Source: Tribonema minus (Eukaryota > Sar > Xanthophyceae > Tribonematales > Tribonemataceae). Taken from it: a stretch of 64,000 nucleotides of DNA. Position 1 is the stretch's first letter. Every line of letters starts with the position of its first letter. The stretch covers positions 310,001-374,000 of the forward strand of contig JAFCMP010000523.1 in assembly GCA_017506865.1 (NCBI GenBank), written 5' to 3'. A model generated the notes under the pieces. The model was given only the letters and a program-made list of their open reading frames with translations. It searched no databases and was not told the origin of the DNA. Positions 23,921 to 36,000 of this stretch are shown in pieces. Position numbers and translations under genes: made by a program.

Positions 23921-24991
23921 ATGCACCGGTCATGCCATCGCGCGGGCGCACCGATACGCAGACCATCTGTAGGAAGCGCCAGATGCAGCTCATCGCAAAC
24001 ACCAGCACAGCACCTGCACGGTGACGCGATTGCAGCAGCGCAAGCAGTCTCTGCTGCTCCTTCTCAAGCGCCGCGAAGCCCTCAATTCTACCTCCGCACC
24101 GCAGGCGCTGAACTTCATGCTCACGGGCTGGCCGCGATCATCGCCGCTGCGCTGGTGACGCTGTGCGCGCTGCTCAGCGCGCTGCTGGCAGCGCTCCGCG
24201 CGCTGCTGCGACCGCCACCCGAGCGCTGCGCCTCTCCGTACGGCAGCAGCGCGGTCTGCTTCTCGAGCCCCCCGGCACGGCGCGCGATGCCTGCCCGTGA
24301 CGCGACCCTACGACACCGCGAGCCTTTTGAACATGACGCCAGCGGCGGCAGCTACGATCCCTGCGAGTACGCTGCTTCTGACGGCGGCGACAGCTACGCG
24401 TCATCGCCGCCGCGCAGCAGCTCGCGGCGCAGCGCTGGTGCCGCCGCCACCCCCGGCTCCAAGGGCAGCAGGAACCGTCTCAGCGTGTTCTTCCCGAGGC
24501 ACCGCCTAAGCTGCCTCGCGATGGACATGGTGGAGGGAGCGAGCGCGCACGCGCAGCAGCCGATGCCTCCGCCGCTGCCGCTGCCGCCGTCGCCGTGGCC
24601 CGGCAGCTGCGGCAGCAGCGGCGGCAGCCGGCGGCGCTCCACGCGCAAGTCCATGCGGCGCTCGATCGTGGCGCCGGGCCTCGGCACGGCGTCGCCGCCG
24701 TTCGGCGCAGACGGCAGCAGCGGCGGCGGCGGCGGCGGCGGCGGCGCAGGCGAGGCCGCCGACCCTCTCGGTCGCAAGTGGACGATGGAGGCCGTGCACC
24801 ACGAGTACCCGCACGAGGTGGAGCTGCGGTTCGCGCGCAAGTCGCAGCGGAACACGCCGGGCAGCGGCGGCGGCGGCGGCGGCGGCGGCGCAGCGGCGGC
24901 GCGGCGGAAGGAGACGCGCAAGGCGAGCCACGTCAGCGACCTCGGCACCGCGCAGGTGTGGCTGTCCGGGGTGTCGGTGGATGGTTGTTGA
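23921..24991 (+). CDS. hypothetical single-pass membrane protein
   Basis: One open exon of 356 codons from the first ATG in frame. I recognise no family. A basic N-terminus precedes one strong hydrophobic segment (about 69-93, AAIIAAALVTLCALLSALLA). The remainder is polar: Ser/Arg-rich stretches, poly-Gly runs, and two better-ordered islands, NRLSVFFPRHRLSCLAMDM and KWTMEAVHHEYPHEVELRF. Basic sites such as RRSTRKSMRRS could be phosphorylated. GC at third positions is high, as in neighbouring genes, but antisense frames of similar length overlap, so the strand is not certain. It may have unrecognised upstream exons. Confidence 0.45.
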   Translation: MHRSCHRAGAPIRRPSVGSARCSSSQTPAQHLHGDAIAAAQAVSAAPSQAPRSPQFYLRTAGAELHAHGLAAIIAAALVTLCALLSALLAALRALLRPPPERCASPYGSSAVCFSSPPARRAMPARDATLRHREPFEHDASGGSYDPCEYAASDGGDSYASSPPRSSSRRSAGAAATPGSKGSRNRLSVFFPRHRLSCLAMDMVEGASAHAQQPMPPPLPLPPSPWPGSCGSSGGSRRRSTRKSMRRSIVAPGLGTASPPFGADGSSGGGGGGGGAGEAADPLGRKWTMEAVHHEYPHEVELRFARKSQRNTPGSGGGGGGGGAAAARRKETRKASHVSDLGTAQVWLSGVSVDGC

Positions 24992-27343
24992 GCGGTGCTG
25001 CCCAGACGGCAGCAGCAGCAGCAGCGGCGGCAGTGAGTGCGGCAGCGCATCGCTCCCCCCTCCCGCGTTTGGGACCGCAGACGCGGTATTTGATGGCATG
25101 AACAAGGTGTTTCAGGGCTTGCTTGGCTGCCTCGTATTGAGGCGCCTGGCGGTGACATGCGCCGCACAGGCGGCACGCTGAAGACAAGCAGCCGATGGAG
25201 CCGACCGCCGAGATCGTCAGCGGAGCGGAACAGAGAGGCAGCAGCCACGGAGCGTGTCGCCGCACTTTATGAGCAAGTATCGAGCGCCTGCTATGCGAGC
25301 TGCTCCCGCACCGCTCAGACTGCACATAACTGAACGAGTGTCCTCCTGTACTGCGGTGGTGCTTAGCATCGCTCATTTGTGCAGGCAATGCTTCAAGTAT
25401 TACCCCCGCCCAGCCCCCCTGCCCCCCCTTTGCGGAGCGAGAGCAGGGACACCCATCACATTTACATGTACAGTCAGCCATGCTTGCAGCGCACCACGGC
25501 AGAGCTTCATATTGCTGATGCCTCAGAAGCATTTGCCCCCCCCCTCCCCCCCCCCCCCCCGCCCCCACCCGTGTGTCCCCTGAGTGTACCCGCCTGTACT
25601 TCTAATGTGTAACTGCCGTGAGGGTGCGCTAACGCACACCCACTGTGTCATCATAGCCCGGTGCTCAGGAGAGGTGTGGAGTCTATGATGTTACGTTTTG
25701 CACAGGCGCGCTCCGTTGAAGTTTCACGGGAGGCCTAGCGGGCACTGGGGAGTATGCCGCTTTTATGATTTACTGGCCACGTGTCTGCTTCCGAGCGCAA
25801 GTGCCGTCGACTGGCAAGGTGTTCAATGCAATGTGAAATAGTGTGTGCAGCGGAAATGCAATCTTTGGTGCGCATCGTGTTGCGGGCGTGCAGATGCCTG
25901 TTTGTATGCACGTTTGTCTGTGTACGCGTGCTGCGTGCTGTACATTTGCTCTTGTGCCAATAATGGCTGTGGAAATCCACTGCACTCTACGCAAATCAGC
26001 GCTTGCCCATTGCCTGCAGCGTTTGATGTTGCTGGTGTAGACCCCATTTTTGGATTCAACAGCATGCATCATCTCTTGCTGCTGCTGCATGAAAGAATCG
26101 CTTACCTATCTTTTCGAAAGGGAGAAAAGCTTGTTATACTGGGGGCACTGCTGACGAGCTTGTCAGCTCAGTAAAGGCAGGGCAGGGAGGAGACGCATCG
26201 GTTCTCAAGAGTGGCGATGCTGGTGGTTTACTGGACATGTGGTCTTGTGAATTAATGCGTCCGACATGTACACACAAATTAATACAAGTACGTCACCAAC
26301 AGGCAGGGGCCATGCCATCGTAACGGTTTGTACATTTACGGACAAGGTAACGACTTACCAATGACAATGGTAGCCCGCAGCTCTTACTGCACCTGCGCCC
26401 CTCTGTACCACCTGACCGGCAGAGCCCATCTCACCTTAGAAATAACAGTGGCGCACACCGGCAGATGCATATGCCGTGCACCTGTGTGCTCACTAAAGCG
26501 GTAAGAGATGAGGAGTTGACAGCCATAACGTCCATCATCAGCCATCACCAGTGACGTCGCAGCGCTTGCTGTGCACGCCACGACGTTATCATACGCACAG
26601 CTTCCAGAATGGCTGGCCTCACTGACCCCATGTTTGTTCTCGCGACCTCACGAACGCCCCGATGCTGGACATGACCCATCGTGAGACGGCGCTCTCGGGC
26701 ATGCGCCCTCACTTTCTGCCCGTGTCCATGCTGAAGCAGCATTGCTTTTACCATCAACACTGGCCATTATCGTGGACGCGAGCGCATTGCGGCGGCAGTG
26801 GATGATGCCTGCCTTGGCGGATTTCGCCAGCTAGACGCTGCACCGCGCAGCAGCACCAGCAGCACCAGTGGTGTTGCTGCAGCTGCGTGAAGGCGCATGT
26901 GGCCGCCCTCAAGCTGCGCCGCAGCCAATCTGTCGCCTGGAAACGGCGCTGATGCTGCTGGTGTTGCTGCTGCTGCTGACGCTACTGCTGCTGCCGCCGC
27001 CGCTGCTCCATTGTTGCTGTTGGCTTGGCACCTAAGTATGCTCTTAGGTAGCTAAGGACCAGCTGCAGCTGCTGCTGCTGGGTGTCCTAGGCAACAATGA
27101 CGGATCAGGGCTGATTTGATGTGCACCGCTTCTGCTGCCACACTCTGCAACAGTGCTCAGGGTAGGTGCAGCACTGCCCGGTCACATGCCATCACATCTC
27201 AGCCTCCACGCCGCTCCACTCTCACTCAGTCGCCGCAGCACGGTGCGCCCCCCTACCAATGCTGCCACCGCTGCCGAGCGCGCAGCGCCCCGCTGCAGCC
27301 GCTCCCCGCAACTGCCGACATCCTGCGGTTCCCATCCCGCGCG
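24992..27343. other. intergenic; no gene recognised, CTG-rich patch
   Basis: The segment at 25700-26800 is relatively AT-rich with only short open frames. A C run interrupted by T lies at about 25538-25560. From 26840 to 27090 there are imperfect CTG/CAG runs on both strands. Short minus-strand frames at 26384-26760 have some protein-like character but no domain I can name. Confidence 0.5.
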
Positions 27344-30300
27344 TCATGACTTGGGCCGCACGATGCGCAGCGTCTCCACCAATCGCGTTTCGAAGTCTAC
27401 AATGGCGCGCACGGTATCGGCGCTCTCCCGCGCGCGCGCCGCCGCCGCCGCCTCCGCCCGCGCCGCCGCCGCGCGCTGCCGCGACCGCTGCCGCCGCGCC
27501 GCGCACAGCGCGTCGCCGTAGCGTTCGCGCCGCCACGTGGTGTCGAAGCGCCACGGCGGCGGCGGCGGCGCATCGCGCGCGCTGCGGGTGACGCTGCCGC
27601 AGGCGTCGCCGCCGCCGCCGTCCCACCCGCCGCTGCCGCCACCCTGGAACTGCGGTGACAGCAAGTACTCAGAGAGGCTCTGACATGCGACGACGGTGCT
27701 GCCGCCGCCGCCGCCGCTGCCGCCGCCGCCACCACGTCCGCCGTGGCTGCGGCCACCCACGCTGCCTTGTTTGGCTGCTTGCGCTGCGGACTCTGCGCTG
27801 CGGGGCAGCCTGTGCGCATGCTGCCTGTTGCACGCCAATGCGGCGGTGCCGCCGAGCGCGCGCGCGTTCTTGTGCGTAGCGGGCGCAGTGTGCGCCCTCA
27901 CGAGCGCCGCCGCCGCCGCCGACGCGTCTGCCGCCGACTGCCGCGGCCGATGTTGAAGCGGCGCTAGTGCGCTGCCGCCACCGCCATCAGTGTGGCTGTC
28001 CCGTAAAGAGGCAGAGGTAGCGGCGGCGGCGGTGGCGGCGGCGCTGCGGTGCAGTCTCATGGTGGGAGTTGGACTGAGCGAGCGCACGTGACCGGGGTTG
28101 TAGCCTGCGGGGATGCAAGCGGCGTGCAGCCATAGTGCGGCGTAACTGTTATGTAACTGCCACATGTTGAGCCGTCCCGCGACATGACAAAGTGCGCGAT
28201 GCAGCGGTGGTGGTACGCAGCTGTGAGCGTGCTTGCTGCTGCCCGCACCAGCACGGCGGTCGCGGCGGCGACAGCGCTAGCGCACCGACGCGCCGACAGA
28301 GAGCATGCGCACGTAGACACGCGCTGCAAGAACCAGAGCAAAGGTTGCATGGAACACAATGCAAGAACGTTGAGGGGACCTGCATGTCAGCGTCACCCCA
28401 TCATTACAATCTCTAGGTCAGGGGTTCCTGATATACGCGTGGGGAGGGGGCCTGCACCTGTGCTGAGCGCTGTCGCGCGCACGTGTCGAGCCGTGTTGAC
28501 CCATGCCACGCATGCTAGGACAGCGCGCAGGGGCCCACATGGTCACGGCAGCAGCTGCAAGCGGCTGCGATTGCGCAAGCTACACTCGCAGCAGCAGGCG
28601 CTTGCGGAAACTGGCAAGACGGCAACTACCCCATGAGCACTGCCATCAGTAGAGCCGCAGGCTCTTGTTCAAACATGAAATCAGCCTAAGCTGCTGCGAC
28701 AACGGCTAGTGCCGAGGCAACGGGCATGCAACTTTGATGGCGGCATCTGCAGCTTCACAATGACCGAGTGTGATTATTGCTGAGCGTTATGCCCGCTGAG
28801 CGTCCACACGCCTCAGTCACCGCGCGTGGTGGAGCGCAGAGGCAAGGCTCACATCCGCTGAGCACTGCCGCACGGCCAGAAAGAAAAATGCCCCCCAATT
28901 GTACTCTCTTTCGGAGATGAGTGACCGCGCCGGGTGCAACTTCAAGGCGCAGGCGCAACCTCAAGCCGTGACGCACCTGTCGTGCGCGGGCGCACCGCCG
29001 AGAACTGCACGTCGTAGCACGCCTCCGGCGCCTCGCGCGCGCCGCGCAGCGCCGGCGGCAGGCGCGAGAACGTGTAGCCGGCGCGCGGCAGCGACAGCGC
29101 GCGCGGGTCACGCACGGGGTGGATGTGCCCCGCGCTGTGCCGCAGCGTGTGCTGCTCGAGCGCAATCTGCTGCAGCGAGCCGGGCTCGCACCGCCTGCGG
29201 GCCCGGAGGGGGGGGGGGGGGGGTGCGTGGTGCGTGAGTTTCGAGTTCAGAGGGGGGGGGGGGGGGCGCCCGAGGCGGTGCTGAGCAGCCGAGCATGCAG
29301 ACAGTACATGCGTGTTATATTGAAGAGAGAGGGTGCAGATGATGGAGAGCACGTTGTGCGCCAAGCAAGCAGCTGTCAACGCTAGCAAAAGAACGCTCTC
29401 TTGCCGCCGCGACGCAGCGCACCCGGCTCGCTGCCGTGAGTAATAAAGCAGGCGTGTACCTCGCCTCGTTCACTCCCTGGCGCAGGCGCGCGCGTGCGTT
29501 GCAGCAGCCGCAAGTGAAACCGGCGGTCCGTACAGCGTGCGCACCCGAGGCGGGCTCCGTATGGCAGTGCTCAGCAACGGCGGCTGCCGACCCGGCACTC
29601 TGCGTTGAGGGTAGGTGCAGGATGCTACAGCAGCAACGTATGGACTTCTTCGCATTTAACTCTATTTTATGAGCGCTGACGCGCACGAGCTGAGCAGCCG
29701 AGTGCCTGCATGTTGTACTGAAACGAGAGAGTGCAGATGATTGAGGGCGCATTGTGCGCCGCAGCAGCTGTCAGCGCTCGAAAACAAACGCGCTGTTGCC
29801 GCTGAGACGCAGAGCGCAGCACTCGTTGCCGCCAGTAGTAAAAAAGCAGGCGCTCGCCTCAGCCTCAGCAGCGCCGAGCTGTGAAATGCCGCGGGCCGCG
29901 CGTGCAGCGGCTTGGCAGTGCTCAACAATACCGCCCGTCGACCCAGCACTCCGCATCCGGGGCAGGCGCAGGACGCTAAAGCAACAACAGAGGATCAATG
30001 ACTTCTGTGAATGTCACAATACTTGAAGAGCGCCGACGCGCATGAGCAGCAGCGCTCGCACCTGTGGAACGCCGCGGGCCGCGCGCCCAGCAGCTTGGCG
30101 TGCGCCCTGTCCCATGATTATTGACTACTGCGAATTTCACACCATTTTATGAGCGCTGACGCGCAAGCAGCAGCGCTCGCACCTGTGGAACGCCGCGGGC
30201 CGCACGCGCAGCAGCTTGGCGTGCGCCCTGTCCCTCTCTGTGCGCTCCGCGGCCTCGTCCACGCTCCAGTCGCAGGGCACGGCGGGGTTCTTGTAGGGGC

Positions 30301-30358
30301 GGACCTGCGCGTGGGGGCCGCCGCGCGCGCGCCGCCGCGCCTGCGCATCCCGCACAAA
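27344..30358 (-). CDS. unknown multi-exon protein, 5' end not found
   Basis: Three exons join with consistent phase: 30358-30183 (ending phase 2), 29194-28977 (ending phase 1) and 28104-27344, giving 384 residues without a start. Protein-like segments: VRPYKNPAVPCDWSVDEAAE, AHAKLLRVRPAAFHRRCEPG, LPRAGYTFSRLPPALRG, a Gly/Ala-rich middle, and a basic helical C-terminus (WRFDTTWRRERYGDAL, ADTVRAIVDFETRLVETLRI). I recognise no family; a structural or ciliary role would be a guess. The first intron is unusually repetitive, carrying copies of the exon edge. The first coding exon should lie to the right of 30358 but I could not identify it. Confidence 0.55.
29277..30235. repeat. intronic tandem array including exon-edge copies
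   Basis: Within the first recognised intron of the 27-30 kb gene, a block beginning CTGAGCAGCCGAG occurs at 29281 and 29691 (period about 410), with shared downstream segments. The exon 3' edge with its donor (30170-30235, GCTCGCACCTGTGGAACGCC and the following 50 bases) is copied almost unchanged at 30045-30112 and more loosely at 29877-29925. The first copy retains the donor sequence. Confidence 0.7.
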
Positions 30359-33060
30359 CTGCGCGCGCACGCACGCCAAAAGCGGAAGAGCGTGGGGACT
30401 GCAACAGTGAGCCTCGATCGCCGAGGCACGTGCAAGTGGTGCTTGGGAGAGTAGCTCTGAATGGTCTGCGGCACTTTTCTCGCTCGAATTATGGTCGGCA
30501 GACCAACTATTTCAGGCCCAGACCGCGCCTGCGCGTCCCTCACAAACTGCGCGCGCGCCGGGGGGGGGGGGGGGGGGGACTGCAGAGGTGAAGGTCGGTG
30601 TGGGCGGGGCACGCGCAAGCGGTGCTTGGGAGGGTAGCTCTGAGTGGTCTGTGTCCGTGGTGATGAATCGTGTTGTCGTTGACGGCAGATGGCGCGGGGG
30701 ACAGAGCCTGTGGTTAGGCTGCAGCGTGAGAGAGACCCTAAACCTAACCTTAAGCCGTCGCCACGTCTGCCTCACAGAGTGCGTGCAGGAGAACGGTGCG
30801 CACGGGAGCAGAGTCGCCACCGTCAGCGTGTGACGTTGCGAGTCAGGTCAGTGTGAAACTGCTGGACGTTGAGCATCACCGTCTCAGCGCGAAGAGGGGT
30901 TGAGGGCACTGTTCACATGCTACAATGTGTTGAGCTTGCAACCAGGGATGAAATATGCGACCTGGGATGATTGTAATCCGCGGCGGGTGACATTAAGGAC
31001 CTCTGAAGAATGCCTAAAGGGTTGTGCAGGCGTCTGGCACAGCAGCAGCTGATCAGGGGAGGCGTGCGCGCGGCTGTGCTTGCTGTTGTGTTGCTCAGGG
31101 GGTAGGGGGTTTCCTGACATGTTGCAGTGTGCACCAGGTCTTGGAGAAATGTTCAGAAGCATGAGTGCTTGAAGCATGAAGTGCTGTATGCTGCAGCTTG
31201 TACGTGATGCGCAAGGCGACGGCCCTCTACGGCAGGAGTGCGAAGGAAGCCCTATGATGCGCTGCAGTTCGCGTTCCGCAGATCCGCCGAATGCCTCGAT
31301 GCGCTGCCTGAAACTGGCTTGCTTTGTACAGTGGTTGTCTGGAGTTTGCAGCACCACTTTTCTGATATCATCATCATGCAAGAAGTCAGTCCAACAACCT
31401 TGGGCACGCAGAGCCCACGCATCTTGCTCTGTATCACGCGCACCTACCCTGCGTTATTAGCGCCCATGCAATCCGAAGCTTGGAGAGCGCAAAGCGCGGG
31501 AGTCTACCTTCGCGTAGGACCGGCTCACAGCGCAGCGGTCGCTGAACGCTGTGTTGAGGTCCATGGAGTGACCAAGCATATGATCATCGCATTAGTAGAA
31601 CGAGAAGGGCCAGCCATCGTCTGCTTACCTCTCTCAAGCACAGAGCATCTGCTGGTGGATAGCACGGCATAGCCTCTCCTCTCGCTGGAAGTGGAGCGTA
31701 TTATGTAACATATGTCTCGAGTTCGGATCGTTACATTCAACTTCAACTCAGTTTATTCTCTGATGGGCCTACTACGAAGCAAAGAAAGCTGCTGCTGCTG
31801 CTGTTGCCAGGACGGAGCAACGGCAGTGACTGGGCCATGGTAAATTATGCTTACGCTCGCAAGCGGCATCCGGTTGTCACTGACCCACCAACATGAGCTC
31901 ATCAACAACCTCAATCACCATGTAGGATGCAGCTGGACATTTTGAATACACAAAACAATCTGTACAGATCCTCCGGCTGCCATGGCACATTTTGTATGTT
32001 GCCTCGTGTGGTGCGCGCATTCAGCAAACCACAATTAGGCAACTCATTTCGACAAGGACAAACTGCAAAGCACGAGCGACTCTGTAGACGACAGTGACTG
32101 AAGGAGAGTGGCGACATTGGCCACACGGAGCGCGTGGTGTATTAGATAGAATACATGGAATACCACGGATCAGTCGGACGCGCGGAACACTCTATGCACA
32201 GGTGACAGTGCTGCAGCACCCCACGGCAGCGACCGCCGCCGCCGCCGCCGCGTTGGCGGCAGCAGCTGCTGCCGCCCTCCCGCCACCACACCAGCAGCCG
32301 TGTCGCCTTGGTGCATGGCGCAACTGTGTACACACAGGAGGCTTCCGGTGCGAGAGCGCCGCCGGCAGACGAGGACTCGGCGCAGCACAGCGCCGCCTGC
32401 ATGCCTCCGCTAGACCGCAGAGACGCCGCAAAGTACAACTCTGAATCCCGCGCCGCCGCGGTGCGCACCGGCTCTAGTGGGGGCTGCCTGCGCTGCATGC
32501 AGACATGTAACATTCGTACTTCAAAGAGATTCAAAGAGGGCCTGATAGTTCGCGGATCGCGCGCGGGCCAGCGGGCCTACATACGGCGACACACGTGACG
32601 TCGGCAAACTTGCACGACGCAGCAGGAGTGCACCATGGCCGCCGCCGCCTCATGTCTTGGCGCGCTCTAACACAAGGTGAGAGGTGCGGTGGAAACTGGG
32701 ATGGAAAACCGGGCTGTGCCGCGAGCGTTCTACCCCCCCCCCGCTGCCCCCTCCCCCAGCCAACAGATGTGTGCTGCACCGAGCAGCGGCGATGGCTTGC
32801 GTGCACGCGGGGGGCGTGCGGGCATCTACAACTACAAAGAAGTGCAGCACAGGTGCGCAACCGTTACTGGCGCGCGCCGTCGCCGGGCGGGCGCCGCGGT
32901 TGCGTCGTTCGCTCAACTGCGGGCTTGGTACAAGTGAAGGGGGGGGGGGGGGGGGACTGGGCTACTGAGCCATGAGGCCTACTATTGGTTGTGTTTGTCT
33001 GCGGCGCCGGTGCAGGAGGGGCGGGGCGCCGCGGGCAGCACGGCGCCCACGCCACAACGC
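30359..33060. other. intergenic or unmodelled 5' region; no secure gene
   Basis: A copy of the 5' edge of the exon at 30183-30358 (CACAAACTGCGCGCGCGCC, about 30541-30559) lies 188 bases upstream, next to a G run of about 18. Frames at 31176-31672 on either strand look partly protein-like, but no family or splice chain could be fixed. A G run of about 17 lies at 32939-32955. GCCGCCGCC runs occur at 32230-32280. Confidence 0.4.
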
Positions 33061-36000
33061 TCATTCCGTCTCCACGATACTGTCGTCAAACGAGTCCTCG
33101 GTCGGAAAGGGCACTGCGTGCGCGGGCGGCGGCGGCGATGGCGGCGGCGACGGCGGCGCCGCCGCCGCCGCCAGGCTGGGCAGGTCTACAGGCGCCATGT
33201 CGCCTTGGTCAGAATTCGTGCTGGTGTGCGTGATGGAAGCGTGCGGCGCTGCAGCAGGCGTCGCTTGTGACGGCGCCGGCGGCGGCGGCGGCAGCTCCGT
33301 CAGCGCTTCGGCGGCGGCGGCGCTGGACGGCGCATCGGCCTGGGGCGCTTGCGCGTGCGCGGCTGCCGCCGCCGCGGGCGCAGCAGCGCTTGGCGCAGGC
33401 GCGTCGGCACTCTGCAGGCGGCGAGGGGAGATGCAGCAGCGCACTCTCAGTTATTCATGCACTTGATTGCGAGCTGGATGACCACTTTTTTGGTCGCGTT
33501 CACGTAGCCACGTGCTGCCGCGAGAAGGGGTGGGCGTGTCACGCAGGGCGAGTGGCGGGGGTATAGAAAGGCCTTGTTCGATCTGTAAAAGCCATGCCGC
33601 GCAACCCTCGATGCTCCAGTGACACCCTGCATGCCAGTCACATTGTCGAGAAGCGCCGCGCGCGCAGGCGCCGCTCTCACGGCAGCGCTCCGAGAGCGCA
33701 GAACGCCACGCCAGTGTGCGTCAGCACGCACGCACCCTTAGAGTCCGGATTTGATGATCCAGAATGTATACGTGACCCTTCCCCCCAACTGTCAGCTGTC
33801 AATTCCACACCGCCACTGATAGAGGCTGTCGAAACTTCAAGTATACCCACTGAACAGGCTCTGGCACCAAGCCTGACATCATTCATCTGGGCTTTCTGCC
33901 GCCCTAAGGGAGCATTTACGAGAGTACATGTACTGCAATACAAGAAGTATTGCAGTATGTCGTTGTGTACACGTGTGAAACTGTACCGCACCTTGGCGGC
34001 GCGCTGCTCCGCTGTCCCCCCCCCCTCCGCGTGCTGGCTGTTGGCAATTTCGTAGAACAGCTTGAGGCGCGCGGCAAAGCACAGGAAGTCCATAAGGCCT
34101 ATCTTGCCGTCGCCGTCGACGTCTACCGCCTCTATGCATGCATCCACCTCGCGGGCCTGCAGCACATACAGTGGGGGGGCGGGGGCGAGGGGGGGCAAAA
34201 GCGTTACCTTTCAGATTGGTTTAGCCTGGGATGATGAAGTGTTGGTGGTGCGTGCCCATTGTGCTACAGTGAGCAACAGGAAGGCCTGGTACTGTGAGAT
34301 GATGAGATTCTAGAGAACGCAATGGCGGAGGGATGTGCGCACAAGGAGGCACGAGGCGCGCGCAGCATCATCACTTCAGCGGGCGCGCGCGCGCATTTGC
34401 GCAAAGTCACTCAGCTCGCCAGTGTCCCCCTGTCTTGTGGTTAACGGTTTAGTTGTACAGTGGTACTGCGAAGTAATGCACTTCTGACATATGCCGTATA
34501 CGAGGGATGTGTGCGCACCGAGGCGCGCAGCGTCGTCATCGTTTTCGTACGCGCACCTGCGCAAAGTCGCTGTGCTATGATAAACGATACCTCTTACAGC
34601 AGTACTCAGGAGTAATGCAATTCTGACACACATAGGCCACGTATGAGAGATGTGCGCGTAACGAGGCGCGCATCGTCGTCATCGTTTTCGCAGCAGCGCG
34701 CACCTGCGCAAAGTCGTTCTGCTCGCCGGCGTAGCCCTGCAGGGCCGCGGCGTCGATGAACTGGTTGTTGTTGTAGTCCATAAGTGCAAAGAGGAGCTTT
34801 AGCCCCAGCATCTCCGCCTGCGCGCACAGCAGCAGCAGCAAACGCACCCGCACCGCCGTCAATGTGTGCACCAGAGCACTGCCGAGGCACTCGCACGCAG
34901 CAGGGCCTTTACCCCCCTGGTTTTCTAGACCAGAGAGCTGTGGCGACCAATTGTTGCGTGTGCGTGCATATGTACGCCAGTGTGGAAGCGGGGCTTATGC
35001 GTCAATGAAGTGCGCCTACTACGCGCTGATGGACCCAAGACGCGCAGAGCGCTGGCGCGAGCGCAAGTGGTGAGGCGGTGGCGTGCGCGCGCCGTGTCTC
35101 ATGCCGGCAGGAACTCCACGCAGCGTGTTCGCACCAGGCCACCCATTCCTGCGTACATCCCAGGAGCTGCCGAGTGCAAGTCGATACGCGTGCGCCTGCG
35201 CAAGCCGTGCAGCTCTGTTGCACGCGGCGGAGGCGGCGTTGCACGAGCGGCTGCGCACGCCGCAGCAGGCGCGCAACGGCGGCGTGTGCGGCAAGGCAAG
35301 CGCTCCAACCGCAACTGACCTCCTCGAGTGCTATGCGCAAGCCACGCACCTCGGAGAACGACGCGTCGTCGCTTTCTATGGCCTCGCGTTGCGAGGACCC
35401 CAGGGATGAGCGCTGTCGCACGAGCGCGGGCGTCGAGCCATCCGAGTGTCGTCGCGACAGCACCGGCTCCGACGCCCCCTCGCCCCTTAATGCGGCACCG
35501 CCGCCAGTGCCGCCGCCACCGCCACCACCGCTGCCGGCGCCGGCGCCGCTGCTCCCGCGAGAGTGACCGTTGCTGACACCGCTGCCTCCCCGCGAGTGCC
35601 CATTGCTACTGCTGCTGTCGTTGTGCGGATGCGCAGCGCCGCTTTCGCCGCCTCCGCCGCCGCCGCCGCTGCCGCCGCCATTCAGGCCGGCCTCTGGCAC
35701 CTCGGCGGCGCCGTCCGAGCGCCGCCGCCCGAGCGCGCCGCCGCCATCTGCGCCGCCACCGCCGCCGCGCGTCGGCGACGGCAGCACGCCGCCGCACGTC
35801 AGCGAGTTGCGCGTCGCGCGTGCGCTCGAGTTGCTGCGCTGCATCTCGTCTGTGGGCTTGCGGTTGTGGCTCAGCGCCTCCAGCGGCGTGTAGCGGCGCC
35901 CGTGGCGCGGCGGCGACGCGCCGCGCAGCACCGCCGCCGCCGCCTCCGCCGCCGCCGCCTCCATGCCGCCGCCGCCGCTGCCGCCGCCGTCGCCGCCGCT

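Noticed and set aside
24394-25568. Minus-strand open frames of 200-284 codons at 24.4-25.6 kb
   Set aside because: Low-complexity Pro/Arg/His mirror of the plus-strand membrane-protein frame; no ordered segments or splice support.
26384-26760. Short minus-strand frames that might be an old transposon fragment
   Set aside because: No catalytic motif, no terminal inverted repeats and no target-site duplication seen.
30920-31672. Possible retroelement or gene remnant at 30.9-31.7 kb
   Set aside because: Frames on both strands look partly protein-like, but I could not see reverse transcriptase, integrase or gag signatures nor terminal repeats.
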